Assembly (NCBI GenBank): GCA_014218235.1
Contig: CM024755.1
Coordinates: 41,436,109 to 41,500,108 of the forward strand
DNA: 64,000 nucleotides
Origin: Colocasia esculenta
Taxonomy: Eukaryota > Streptophyta > Magnoliopsida > Alismatales > Araceae
Direction of reading: 5' to 3'
This document shows, in pieces, positions 9,120 to 20,625 of the stretch (position 1 is its first letter; each line of letters starts with the position of its first letter). Position numbers and translations under genes: made by a program. Below the pieces are notes generated by a model that was given only the letters and a program-made list of their open reading frames with translations, was not told where the DNA came from and did not search any database.

Positions 9120-11989
9120 TGTGGACACCTAAATTTTCTAATGGGCCCATCCTCTGGTCGGCCCAACTCTTCTCCACCAAACAGAAAAGACCATTTAAAT
9201 GACCCAACCCAAGGGCTTGCAAAGCCCATTATCCAAGGCCCATTTCTCCCATGCATGGAGGTGAGCCTAAGAGAGCTCAACACCTCCCAAAAGGTGATGC
9301 CAAAAATGGCAAAAAGGAGGCCTGCACATGCAAGGGGGCAGAGAGGGGATGGCTGAGGCCTTTTGGGGGGTCTTTTCTAGAGGCTTCCAAGGAGAAGAAA
9401 AAGGCCTCTCTTGGAGTGCCTTGCGGGCCAAGAAGATAAGAGAGGGAGAAGGGTCTCGGGAGCAGAAGGGAAGGGAGGAGAGGAGTCTTCTTCTCCAACA
9501 GTGGGGCTGCTGCGCTTTCTCCAAGGGGGTATCTGCAAGAGAAGTCAAGAAGAGAAAGAAAAGGTGAAGAGAAGGAGAAAAAGAGAGAAAGAGAGAAGAG
9601 AGATTTACTCCTTTTATGAAGAGTCTTGTCATGTAAGGAGAGAAAGAGAGGAGAGAAGAATGAGATGGCGTGGGATTCCCTTCCTCCCCTCCTTTCTTTA
9701 AGTTTGTTTTTGTACTCTCTCCTTCTTAGCAATAGAAAGGTCATGTCCATGTGTCCTCCATCTCCCTTTAATGTGTATGCTTGCCTCCTTTGCATTTAAT
9801 GCTTGTCTCATTCCCTTCACAAGTGGTATTGCTTTTGTTTTTTTTATTTGCCCACATGGAAGAGGTGGCTATGGATGATGAGGAACCACTACTTCATATG
9901 GTTGGTTTCCTCTCACCCAAAGAGCATACATAAGACCACTCTATATACTCCTACACCTCAATAAATGGGGTTTTAGAAGGAATAGAGCTTAATGGGCCTT
10001 ATGTAAGCCCTCTATACATGCATTAAGCTTACTGTTTTGCCTATTCATGAGAGTTTCTTTAACTATCTTAAGCCTTTAATGGGGTCCCTAAACAGTCCCC
10101 TTGCTTGGCTTGGGTCGCCCCCTCCTTGGAGCCTACTTGGGCCCATGGTTTGCCTTCAAGGGAGGGGTCTTTTCTAACTGTTTGGGCCTTCCAAATGAGA
10201 TTTCCTCACTGGTTTTCAGCCTCCAAGATGCAAGTTTTCCACTGTTAGAACAACCCCCCTATGAGTGCATTTTGCCTTGAGGCATGGCCTCCTTTGCTAG
10301 CAAATGAGTTGGATAACTAATGTCCATGCTCAAAGCTTGGCATTGTGTTGCAATTGACCCCTTAAACTCCTGGTTTGACCCTCCTAAAGGACCGATTTTC
10401 ACTGTTTTAAACAGTCCCCTCTAAGAGTTTTCATGATGGGATCATGTCCCTTTTGCAAGCCATGGGTTGAACAATCAACGTTCATGCCCAAAGCTTGGTA
10501 TTTCATGGATTTGGGCCCATTAGATCCCTGTTTTGATCCTCTAAAGGGGGCGGTTCTCACTGTTTTGAGCGGCCCATTAAGGGATCTTGGTGTGGGGGGG
10601 GGATCTCCCATGCTAGCTAAGGGTTGGACAATTGATGTCCATGCCCCCCATGCTTAGTACCTATGGAGAGAGGCCCATTAAGCCCATGGCTGGCCCAAAA
10701 CTACCCTCCTCCCAAGAGAGGCCCACTTGCAATCCCGGGTTAGATAATGAAATATCTATACCTGGGTATGTGGGCCCATACGGGTTTTACTCACCGACCG
10801 GTGTTTGTGTGGTCATGGTGCCATCTCTCCCTTTGAGGGCTTGCCTTGGAGGGTAGCGCTATGTGCCATTCGGGTTATGTCATCATTTGGCATACACCCT
10901 CTCTTTTGGTACCATCTCCATTTCGGTGGGCGTGTACCATGCTCTCCCTTATCAACCAAGATGGTGGGAGATGCTGTCGGATTCTCTCCAGGAGGGTCGA
11001 ATCGGCAAGGGTCCTTTCAAAAAAAGTAGAAACCCCTAAAGTCTAATGGAGTGGCGCCGAATCGCGAATAGAACCACGTTACATACCTTTTAAAAGAAAA
11101 GAGCGAAGAGAGCCAATCAAAAGAATGTTCCATTATAAGGGCAACGAATAAGCAAATGAGAGCATTTCATGTTACACATGTTTTAAAAGAGCAAGAGATC
11201 AAATTTAAAAAAAATCTTTTCATGATAAAAGTAAAAAAAAAAAGGAAAATAAGCAAATGGGTCATCTCATGTTTTCAAAAGACTAAAATGGAGCTCTTCT
11301 TGTGATAAAAGAACAAATAGATCATCTTATGTTTTCAAAAGAACAAAAGACCCGAATGAGACCCTTTTTTTTTGTAATAAAAGAACAAATAGATCATCCC
11401 ACATTTTTTTTTTTTAAAAGAGCAAAAGACCGAGTCAAGATCATTTTCATGTTAATGAAAAGAATAAATGGGCAAATGGGTAAAAGGACTCAATCACATT
11501 TAAATAAAAGACCCGACAACCTCGAATAGGCATCGTGTCTGCTTATCTCTCCGGCTTAATTTTTGAGTTGCGCCTTGCACTGTTCATCGGATGCCTCCGT
11601 ACCAAGGCCCTAAGGCTTTCTAATTTCTGGCGATTAATCAAGGGTTTTCCCTCCCAGAGGGATGTAATTAACGTCGGTGCGTTTAGGCAGCGGCAGGATT
11701 TTGGTCTAGGACCGGCACTTCACTTTCGTTTGACGAAGTCAAACGGTGCGCACAATAGACCTAAAGCCCCCCGACTCTCGGAGGCAAACCATTTGGTTGT
11801 CACTTTGGTGACTGGCACACCCGCGCTGTGCGAATTATGGATTCATCTCGCATCACCATTGCTCGTGTAGCATTCAACGAGACTTGGATTCACAATACAT
11901 ATGCACCCATGAGAACATGAGACAACATGATAAATAGAGAACTTTAATATACAAAAATTTTTAAATTCGGAAATTTTTCCATTTCCACA
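9120..11989 (+). repeat. 5' LTR of the giant Ty3/gypsy element
   Basis: It is a 2870-bp copy matching 42286-45119 end to end, starting TGTGGACACC and ending TTTCCACA. A TATA-like CTATATACTC at 9941 is a candidate promoter. 11160-11470 holds degenerate A-rich repeats ('AGAACAAATAGATCATC' and 'CAAAAGACC' alternating). The open frames inside are shared with the other LTR and are not genes. Confidence 0.93.
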
Positions 11990-11992
11990 GTG

Positions 11993-12011
11993 TGGCACGC
12001 CCGGTGGGACC
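11993..12011 (+). other. Primer-binding site of the giant element
   Basis: TGGCACGCCCGGTGGGACC follows the LTR end after 3 bases. Tat/Ogre elements carry similar TGGCRCGCC-type sites rather than the tRNA-Met site used by chromoviruses. The exact tRNA was not determined. Confidence 0.6.
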
Positions 12012-12111
12012 AAGCTTCCCTTCATCTCTTCGCCAGAATAGAAAGCCCTGCGGCCTTATATAATTGATATTGACTATCATTTTGAATTGACTAACAGGTA
12101 CTAATTGACTG

Positions 12112-12156
12112 ATGGCGGGAGTACGTTTCGGACCCCTCGTAGTCCAAGACTATGCG
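12112..12156 (+). pseudogene. gag start of the giant element, cut off by the chromovirus
   Basis: An ATG at 12112 opens a frame (MAGVRFGPLVVQDYA) 120 bp after the LTR. It runs straight into the inserted chromovirus at 12157. The coding sequence resumes after the second target duplication at 24542. This is the likely N-terminus of the gag polyprotein, although Tat elements may also have a separate small ORF here. Confidence 0.5.
12152..12156. repeat. Left target-site duplication of the chromovirus (ATGCG)
   Basis: ATGCG before the TGTAACG start pairs with TTGCG at 24542-24546 after the CA end. The single mismatch fits a later mutation or read error. Confidence 0.7.
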
Positions 12157-13186
12157 TGTAACGTTGCGTGCCTTTCGGATCCATGCGGATCTTGTGAATT
12201 GTGGTTGTGGCGGCCGTTGTGAGGCCAATGTGAGTCGGTTGTGTGGAATGCATGGTGTGGATGCGTGGCTTGAGCAGGTGAAGAGCAGGGTTGGTCCTGA
12301 AATGAAACGGGACCTGCTGTTGTTCAGTTGAAGTTGGCGGCCAGGGGTGGTCGTTAACTGTTGGCGTCCAGTTTAGTGGACGTTTACCGCATGAACTTGG
12401 CGGCAGTAGATGTGGACGTAGAGGGTGGCGGTTGCTGTTGGCGGCATGGGGGTTGACGCCAACTTGAGAATGGTGCAGGTTATAGGCTCACCCGAGGGCA
12501 GTTCTCTCAGCTCTCACTCATTCCCTCTTGCCCCAGCTTGCTGCCCCCGAGTCTTTGAAGCTTCCAACAGGTACCAAGGAGTAGTTGGACGATCGTAGAA
12601 CACGTGGCGTCGCTGAATTACGCGAGGAAACGTTGCGGCGTGGTGCAATTCCCGTGGGAGCTCGCGGAGGGCTCGGCGTGAACCGGGTGATTGCGGGAGA
12701 TTCTAACACGTTCTGAGGTAGGGGACGAACCCTGGTAGCTCCATAGAAACATTAAAACACCTCATAACCACTTGAATCAGCATGATAATGCATTTTCGGA
12801 TCATGTTGCACCATACGGATAATGGGTGGTTTGAGTAGTTTAATGTATGAAGCATGTTCTAGTGGGTTATATTGGGTTCCTGCATGTTAAAAGAGTAGTT
12901 TTTATAATGGCCGAAGAACTTGGCGTCAAGATCGCTTGTCGCCAAGATCCTCAGCCAAGAGGTTAACGGCCAGAACCCTTGCCGTTGACTCCCTGTAAGC
13001 GGCAGTCGATGTGGCCGCCTACCTCTATATGAGCAGAAATGACTAAGTACAGTATTTATCATTATTGCATATGTGTTGACACATGAGGTGCACTGAGTGC
13101 ACTTGGGTCTCGTGTTAAGCATACAAGGTATGCAGCTAGTTGCTTACTTCGGTGACTGCGTGTTGTTTTCGCGAGTCAGTTGGGTT

Positions 13187-13271
13187 CACGTGTAGTGGAC
13201 CGCGGTTACTTGTGGTTTACGTGAGGTTTCACGTGGTTTGTGTGTGACGTGCACGTGGTTTTGTGTACGTG
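13187..13271 (+). promoter_or_regulatory. Cluster of six ACGTG (G-box/ABRE-type) cores in the LTR
   Basis: Cores lie at 13188, 13219, 13231, 13247, 13253 and 13267. Three of them are full palindromic CACGTG (13187, 13230, 13252). The block is preserved in the 3' LTR at about 23359-23443. In plants such clusters bind bZIP and bHLH factors and give ABA, stress or light response. Function here is inferred. Confidence 0.5.
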
Positions 13272-13906
13272 GCGAGTAGTATGACGCCTACCGTGGTTAC
13301 CTCTCCAGTTGGGTGCCCCAGGTTCTTTGTGAGCCAGGCTGTTAGCTCGGGGTTTTGTCCCGGTACTTGTGCTGTACCGTCGAGGTCTGTGTCGTCTGAC
13401 CTGGACACCCTCACTCTTGTGTTAGAGTTGTACGTCCGGCTGAGGGAAAGACGACAGTGGGACAGTGACACTTGAGTTTGTTTTTAGTCACTTGTAGCGC
13501 GCTCGTAGTTGGGGGACGGACACCAGTAGACGTACTGGACCCCAGCTAGTCCTTTTCCAGTGCCTCACTCTAGCGAGTCTAGGCCAGGGTCTCTGGAGGT
13601 GCCAGGCATGGGCCTGTGACCGTGTGGTCTGCAGGTGGTGGTGTTTAGTTGGTCTCCACAGTTGCTTGACCTTTTTACGTGGAGCGGCAGCTGGACCTTT
13701 CGTCCGTGGCTGCGAGACTGAGAGGTAGACCTGTGTTAGTTGTCCGAGTCAGTTTCTGGTGTCGCGAACCAGTTCACGTGGCTCGTGTTGGCTGTCTCTA
13801 CTTTAGCTTGTACACCTGTACTGGTTTGCCGTTTAATTATTACTGTTGTTTCTCGTAGTCGGCAGACGGTGAGTACTTTTACAGCTTTACTTACCTGCTT
13901 AGCTAT

Positions 13907-13914
13907 TATATAAA
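13907..13914 (+). promoter_or_regulatory. TATA box candidate of the Tekay-like LTR
   Basis: TATATAAA lies 470 bp before the LTR end and is conserved in the 3' LTR at about 24077. Its place upstream of the R/U5 part fits a retroelement promoter. Confidence 0.5.
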
Positions 13915-14382
13915 TTGTTAGTGCTGTTTACTATTCGTACTTGTGTGTTGGTTTGCTCAGTTTTGGGGGAGTTCCCTATTGAGCCAGTGACTAGAGAGGC
14001 TCACCCCCTACTCCCCTCAGGTGAGAGCGAGGAGGACGTCTCTCGTCCGACGTCCAGTTCCGGGCCGCGCCGTAGCGGTGCAGGGTCAGTACCTCCAGCG
14101 GAGTAGTTCTAGCTGTGTAGTTCTCCAGCAGTGTAGCTTTGTAGTTGTTTACTTCTTTTGTTGTACCTCGGGGTATGCCCCAGGCCTTTGTACATCTTTA
14201 CAGTTTTTAATAGAATATGGCTATGTAAATTGTGAAAATTTTATATGAAATGTGGTGTGTTCCTTTATGTTTACACGGACTGTGGTTTGGTATCCTTGCG
14301 AGGCTTCGGCCCGTTCGCGGGAGGCGGACTCGGATCAAGTACGTTATCGGTTAACGGGCTTGGCCGAGGCGATCCGTCACAG

Positions 14383-14395
14383 TTGGTATCAGAGC
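14383..14395 (+). other. Primer-binding site (tRNA-Met type)
   Basis: TTGGTATCAGAGC starts one base after the LTR. It is the usual initiator-tRNA-Met complement of plant chromoviruses. Confidence 0.85.
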
Positions 14396-14535
14396 AAGGT
14401 CCGTGTTAAATAAGGGAATTAAAAGGATACATAGCCTTATTTTGGTCATTATACACTGCTGGTAGGGACCCTAGTTTTTGATCATTTGTGGTTTTGATTT
14501 TTGTCTGGTGTTTTGTGTATGTAGAAATTTCTGAA

Positions 14536-15368
14536 ATGGCTGATAGGAGAGATTGGGGTGGTGGAGGAGATGATCCGGAGGAAAGCACCCAGCGTATGAT
14601 AGAAAGAATTTGGGAGAGCCTCACGGATATTCGGGCGAGAATGGATCAGCAGGCGCCAGTACCACCGTTGCAGTGCCACCTGGGGATGGAGAAACTATAC
14701 ATGTTGCTCCAGTTCCACCGAGAGTGGAGGTGCCTTTTGTAGCACCTGTGCCACCACCACCACCAGTGTTGCTAGCAGAAGAACCAGTGATGCAGGTGGA
14801 GAAATTTCTGAGATTGTAGCCGCCTACTTATTCAGGAGGGCCGAATTCAGATACAGCCGAGCATTGGGTTCATGAAATAGAAAGAGTCTTTGCAACTATG
14901 AGGTGTCCGGCAGCGGATAGAGTGGTGTTAGCTGCTTACCAGTTGAGAGGTTTTGCCTTGGAATGGTGGCGATTGAAGATGCAAACCACTTTTGCAGGCA
15001 GGACGGAAGAAGCTATCACTTGGCCGAAGTTTCTTGATGTATTTAACGATACATTCTTTCCGATCCAAGTGCAGCAAGTAAAAAGAGAGCAATTCCGAAC
15101 TCTCCAGCAAGGTAACTCTTCAGTCTTAGAGTACCAGATGAGATTTATGGCACTCAGCCGTTATGCGCCATATGTGGTTTCAGATAATAACATGATGGTT
15201 GAGTATTTTATCAGAGGTTTGAGAGTGGAATTGCAGGATGCGATAGTACCTCTCATGTGCAAGACAGTGGAAGAAGCAGCGCAGAGGGCAGCTACTTTGG
15301 AGAGGTCTATTCGGACTCGTCAGGTGGGCGAGTCAGGTTCAGGTAGTTTTCGGCTACCGCAGCAGACA
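14536..15368 (+). pseudogene. Tekay-like gag, N-terminal and capsid region
   Basis: ATG 14536 opens with MADRRDWGGGGDDPEESTQR and a Pro-rich segment, then needs one or two frame changes near 14660-14740 and crosses a TAG at 14817. The 173-codon frame at 14898-15419 holds the retrotransposon gag core: 'VVLAAYQLRGFALEWWRLK' with its invariant W-W, 'FNDTFFPIQVQQVKREQFRT', 'LEYQMRFMALSRYAPYVV' and 'EYFIRGLR'. Gag forms the virus-like particle that packages element RNA. The reading frame is cut at 15373 by a solo LTR and resumes at 18428. The downstream part carries the RNA-binding zinc knuckle. Confidence 0.85.
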
Positions 15369-15373
15369 GTAGG

Positions 15374-18300
15374 TGTAACGCCCCGACGCGGAATATCGGA
15401 GCGGGATTACAGTTATTAAATAGTACAGAGCGAGAAATAAATAACAACCATTGCACAATTGGATAACACCAAATAACCTCCAATTTCATTAATAATTCTC
15501 CAGTAATCATTACATCATCGTATCAGAGCCAAACCAGGGCCCAGAGTACTTTATTCAAAATCAAAATATTACATTATGACTAACTGACTCACTAACTCAT
15601 AACTACACTAACTACTACTAGATAGCACTGGTGGCTGAATGGTCACTCTTGAGCATCTCCCTCAGTCCCGTCCTCGTATGTGTGGTCGTCTCCATCTGAC
15701 TCACCTGAACACATTAAATAAATACGCAGGATGAGCGAATGACGCCCAGTAGGACTTAATATCTCATGAACACAAGCATGCTTTAAATAATTAATGTCTT
15801 AATGGCAGGTTAACTAGAGAGTCAAGTCATGTAGAGCATGTCACGATAACGAGAGAACAATTGCAACTGGCACAGAGAAAATAGTACAACGAGAACGACA
15901 ATAGAATGGCCATGTAACGATATAACATGTAAATTGCAGAACGGTGCACTAGTAACGATCACGCTTGCACTTGTAGAGATAGCACTTTGATTGTCATAGA
16001 TTAATCTAGATAGTAAAATGGCGTTGGATGCATGCCGTAACACATCCTATGATCATTTTAACTCCCATGGGCACTGGCACTTTTCGGGCGCTCCTCCCAG
16101 GACCTGATCTGGCCCTATTGCGCTGGCATTAGTCATTTCTTTTATCTTAGACAATCACACGAATGGCCAATAGAGTACCAAGAAGAGATAAGAGAGCACT
16201 AGACGAGATAGATGAGAGTGTAGAGAAAACGTGAACAGATGAGAGTAAAGAGACTGTAGATGAGAGGGGTACAATCGTAATACGACGATAAACACGATAG
16301 TAACGGTTGCACAGCACCAGGTCGGGTGCCCGCAATCTGGTAGAAGTCACAACCGCCCCTTAGCCGTGCTGTGTACATGGGTCAGGTGGTCCGGTGTGAA
16401 CTCAAGACGAGAAGGAACACTAAGGCTTGGATTGTACTGATCCCTGAGGTGTAACGGTTTTGAGGTACAACCAGCTCGTTGACTAAGGACGTGTGCCAAA
16501 GCCAAGAAGACTTACGGAGGTCTTGACAAGGAGTCCCTGGTCCAATCGAGAGTATTCCGGTGGAGAGGTGGTCCAAGTCAAGGGAAAGTGTGTAAAAACG
16601 GGTCCGTCGTGCCTCGAGTGCTCGAAGGCCAAGGGAAAACGGTATCGGTAGATAAAATGCGCGAGTAAAAATGGAAACAATTGTATTTAACAAAATAGGG
16701 TAATTTAGTCATTTATTTCGATAATTTACCGAATACATTATTGCATAATTTATCAAGGTCCAATGGCAATTTATAACGTTATATGTGTGCAAGTGTAAAG
16801 AAATCTAGAGGATATGACAAGTCGTGCAAATGTCATTTTTTATTAATCTAACAAGTCAAATTAATTATAACATGGTTTAATCGTAGCTAATTAAGGGTTA
16901 AATAGCCAAAACAGCAGGGCATGTACACAATTTAATAGTTCTGGCCGAAATCATTGAAACGCGACGGACCTACCTGTCGCGTTTCATGTCGCGACGGGGC
17001 GGTCGGGCGCGACACGGGACCTGACCGGTCTGGCCCGGTCCGGAGTGAATCGCGGCGGCCCGCGCCGCCGCGTTCTTGACGCGACGCCATAGGCCGGCGC
17101 GACCCCACTGTTATCGCGGCGGGTCGCGCCGTCGCGATAACAGGTGAGATTGCCCTTTTTCCCTTTTCCAGGGCGAGCTCTCTATGATACATGGATGTTC
17201 TAAATACATATAAAATAGCACGGTGATCCAAAAAGCATGAAACTAGTTTTAAATAAAAGTAGACATGTATATCTATCAACATGCACGATTAATTGGAAAA
17301 TAGACAAGGTTTAGATATGCATTGATCAGGTTACTTTCGGTGACCTAAACAGGCACAGTCAGAGTTCAACGAATTAATTAGAGATGTACACTTGATGAAA
17401 AATTATGAAACCAGCGGTGTTTGAAAGCTAACACGATGTATTATTTAGAGAATTTTTTCATGGCATGATAGCAAATATGCACAATGTTTAAAGGTCAACA
17501 TGAAGAGTCGGGTATAGGAAATAGACAGAGATTCAAAGATTTAATTCTCCCTCATGGGAGATCGAAATCGAGCGAGACAGAGGTGTTTGAAAGCTAGTGT
17601 GATGTAGTATAACTGAGAATTTTATCATGTCATGTAACAAGTACATATGGGAATTAGAGAAAACATGAGATCTTAGTTCATGAGAACAGCAGGATTTCAC
17701 GAATTAAATTCGCCCAAATGGATGAACAAAATACCACGAAACTATAGGGCTTTTGAAGAGGTACATGAGGCTACCTAGGGTAATTATTTCATGATTTTTT
17801 CTGAGAGATTGCCTACCTTTTGTCGAGTCCAAGAAAACCTAGGTTGAAGACGAAAAACGGGAAAAACTTCTTGCTCCAAGCCTTCTCCTCCTTGCTCCTT
17901 GGTCTCCAACCTTTCTCCTCCTTCTCTAGGGTTCCAGCCACGAAAATGGGGAGATAGGGAGGAGATTTGAAGTGTTTAAGCTTCCTATAGAGTCCATAAA
18001 ACCCCAAACTCTTTCCTCCTTTAATTACGAAAATTCCACTTTATCTCTCTATTTTCTCTCATTATCCATCTAATGGGTAGGGGAGAGTTTAATTTCGTGG
18101 TTAATGAGTTAGGATGGGTTTAGGACTCTTTATTTAGATATATAAGGGTTATTTAATATTTATCTTAACCCTTACTATTTATTTAATTATTTAGATACGA
18201 ATTTCATTAATTTAATTCTCATTCCAACATGGGCTATCCCTATTGGGCCCATTCCATTAGGTTTGGGTTATTAGAGTAACCCATTACTAATTTAATTTAA

Positions 18301-18422
18301 TGGGGATTACTTTAATTCCCATTTATACAATGCATTCTCCTTTATTCCACTTAAATCAATTTATTTCATTTATTTAAATAAAAATTTATTTATTTGGATT
18401 TTAAAAAATCCAGGGTGCTACA
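15374..18422 (+). mobile_element. Solo LTR of another Ty3/gypsy family (TGTAACGCCCCGAC)
   Basis: This 3049-bp insertion starts TGTAACGCCCCG and ends GGTGCTACA. It is flanked by perfect GTAGG duplications at 15369-15373 and 18423-18427 and has no primer site, polypurine tract or coding domain, so it is a solo LTR left by recombination. A second copy of the family begins at 60224. Inside, 16950-17145 is CpG-rich with repeated GTCGCGA/TCGCGGC motifs. 17380-17660 has a diverged duplication ('GTGTTTGAAAGCTAnnnnGATGTA'). Confidence 0.88.
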
Positions 18423-18427
18423 GTAGG

Positions 18428-18850
18428 TGCAAGCAAGGGCAAGGCACCAGTAAGACCTTCTTCATCTGGTTTCGGGAAATGGGGCCAGAAATTAAAGCAA
18501 GCATTTAAAGGCAAAGGAAGAGGATGGGGAGGTCGTCAGCAGTTGCAGCAGGGCCGAGGTAGGCCTGAGGTGGAGGAGTCGCAGCAGAGCACTGCCAGGC
18601 AGCCTATTGTTCCTCCAGGGTATAGATGTTATAATTGTAATCAACCGGGACATTTGATCTGCAATTGTCCTATGCAAGAGAGTATGGTTATGGCAGAGGT
18701 GTTAAGCAGCAGCAAAGCCTCAGCAGTTCCAGCAGCCACAGGCAGGTCGGGCAGAGGAGCACCGCAGCAGCGAGGGAGAGGCCGGGTTATGGCTATCACC
18801 CGAGCCCAGGCAGAGGCGTCAAATATGATAGAAGGTACTTTACCTCTTTA
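18428..18850 (+). pseudogene. Tekay-like gag C-terminus with CCHC zinc knuckle
   Basis: Coding sequence resumes after the solo LTR. The nucleocapsid knuckle C-x2-C-x4-H-x4-C is complete (RCYNCNQPGHLICNCP, about 18624-18672), preceded by basic, Gln/Gly-rich sequence that binds RNA. A Gln/Arg-rich stretch follows and leads into protease in the frame of 18543-19103, so gag and pro are fused as is normal for chromoviruses. The Cys and His residues are intact. Confidence 0.85.
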
Positions 18851-19103
18851 TGAATATTCAGCAAGAGTCTTATTTGATTCGGGTGCCTCTCATTCTTTTA
18901 TTTCCGAAGAATTTCTGGATTGCATAGCTCATCCCTTAGAGGAGAAGTCTTGTGAGTTAGTGGTGGAGGTTCGTTCAGGTGAGTTTTTACTCACTTCGAG
19001 CTATGTAGATGAAGCTCCTGTTATGATTGAAGGGAACCAGATGCCGGGTCGGTTATATGCCCTGCAGCTGTCAGATTATGATATCATTCTGGGTATGGAT
19101 TGA
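18851..19103 (+). pseudogene. Tekay-like retroviral aspartic protease
   Basis: The motif VLFDSGASHSFIS contains the catalytic D-S-G triad (about 18870), followed by a beta-rich 80-residue domain ending in 'LSDYDIILGMD', the conserved I-L-G-M-D that closes plant gypsy proteases. A TGA follows where 'W' is expected in the usual GMDWL motif, so read-through into RT is lost. The protease matures the Gag-Pol polyprotein. Confidence 0.85.
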
Positions 19104-19109
19104 CTTGAG

Positions 19110-20625
19110 ATGTATGGAGCAATGTTAGATTGCAGAAAGAAAAGGATCAGATTTTGTCATCCTAATGGTACAGTGTTTGAATATCAAGGTATGCCTTTTT
19201 ATACCTCCAAGTTTCTAATTTCTACAATTAAAACTAGAAAGTTGATAAATGATGGGTGTGTGGCTTATTTAGCCTCGGTAAGTTTGGTAGAGGCCAGTCA
19301 GCCAATAGAAGCAGTTCCGTGGTTAGGGAATTTGCTGATGTTTTCCCGGAAGACTTGCCTGGTTTAGCTCCACACAGAGAAATGGACTTTTCTATTGAGT
19401 TGCTGCCAGGTACCATGCCGATCTCTAAAGCTCCATATCGGATGGCACCAGCAGAACTTAAAGAATTGAAAAAGCAATTAGAAGAGTTGTTGCAGAAAGG
19501 TTTTATTAGACTGAGTCATTCCCCGTGGGGAGCGCGGTTTTATTTGTGAAAAAAGAAAGATGGAAGTTTTCGGATGTGCATTGATTATAGAAAATGAATG
19601 ATGTGACCATCAAGAATAAGTACCCGTTGCCGAGGATAGATGATTTATTTGATCAGTTACAATCAGCAAAAGTGTTTTCTAAGATTGATTTGAGGTCCGG
19701 GTACCATCAGTTGAGAATAAAGAGGAAGATATAGATAAGACAGCGTTTAGAACCAGATATGGTCACTATGAGTTTGTGGTAATGCCTTTTGGGTTGACTA
19801 ATGCTCCTGCAGGTTTTATGGTTGATGAATAGAATTTTTCATCCATATTTAGATCAATTATTGTGGTCTTTATTGATGATATTCTAATTTATTCAGCATC
19901 TGAAGAGGAGCATGCAACTCATTTGAGGTTTACCTTGCAGTTGTTAAGAGATAACCAGTTGTTTGCTAAATTTAGTAAGTGTGAATTCTGGTTAAAGGAA
20001 ATTCAATTTTTGGGTCATGTTATCTCAGCTAAAGGAGTAGCAGTAGCCGAGTAAAGTGGAAGCTGTGTCTAGGTGGGGAGTGCCTGAGACAATAACGAGA
20101 TTAGAAGTTTCTGGGATTGGCAGGTTATTATAGGCGCTTTATTCAAGATTTTTCTAAAATTGCAGCACCTATGACTAGATTGACCAGAAAGGGTGTGCCT
20201 TTTGTGTGGTCCGGTGAATGTCAGAGAAGTTTTATGGAATTAAAGAAAAGACTCACATCAGCACTATATTGACATTCGGCAGGGAGTGGTGGTTGTGTAT
20301 ATATACTGATGCTTCAAGAAGAGGTCTTGGTGCAGTGCTTATGCAGCATGGTAAAGTGATAGCCTATGCATCCAGGCAATTGAAGCCAGCAGAAGAAAAT
20401 ACCCCACTCATGATTTGGAATTAGCTGCAGTTGTATTTGCTTTAAAAATGTGGAGACATTATCTGTATGGCGAGAGATTTGAGATTTTTACAGATCATAA
20501 AAGCTTGAAATATATTTCTCGCAGAAAGATTTGAATCTTCGCCAGCGCAGATGGGTTGAATATTTGAAAGATTATGATTTCAGTTTGGCTTACCATCCGG
20601 GTAAGGCCAATGTGTAGCAGATGCC
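19110..20625 (+). pseudogene. Tekay-like reverse transcriptase and RNase H
   Basis: RT begins with the '[18 protein letters not shown]' leader and '[20 protein letters not shown]'. The finger/palm motifs '[11 protein letters not shown]', '[12 protein letters not shown]' (split frames) and the catalytic 'FIDDILIYS' (about 19866-19893) follow, then '[16 protein letters not shown]'. RNase H follows with '[15 protein letters not shown]' and 'TDHKSLKY' (about 20294-20510). At least six indels or stops interrupt it, many in homopolymers. The YxDD Tyr is Phe, as commonly seen in these elements. Its role is copying element RNA into cDNA. Confidence 0.88.

Larger units (their letters stand above)
12157..14381 (+). 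repeat. 5' LTR of the Tekay-like element
   Basis: It is 2225 bp, TGTAACGTTGCG to GTCACA. A TATATAA box lies at 13907-13913 and a dense cluster of ACGTG cores at 13187-13271. Compared with the 3' LTR it lacks about 60 bp near 12900 and differs at many single-base indels. Confidence 0.92.

Noticed and set aside
9277..9795. Minus-strand frames of 121-172 codons in the 5' LTR
   Set aside because: Low-complexity Ser/Leu/Pro sequence from a GA-rich LTR stretch, repeated and broken in the 3' LTR at 42430-42709.
13229..13475. Opposed 70-80-codon frames conserved at 13229-13475 and 23401-23643
   Set aside because: Conservation is only because both lie in paired LTRs. No protein character.
14383..14395. 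tRNA gene remnants (TGGTATCAGAGC words at several places)
   Set aside because: These are primer-binding sites directly after LTR ends. No tRNA body surrounds them.
15374..18422. Full non-autonomous retrotransposon instead of a solo LTR
   Set aside because: No internal LTR pair, primer site or polypurine tract was found. The perfect GTAGG duplications fit a solo LTR.
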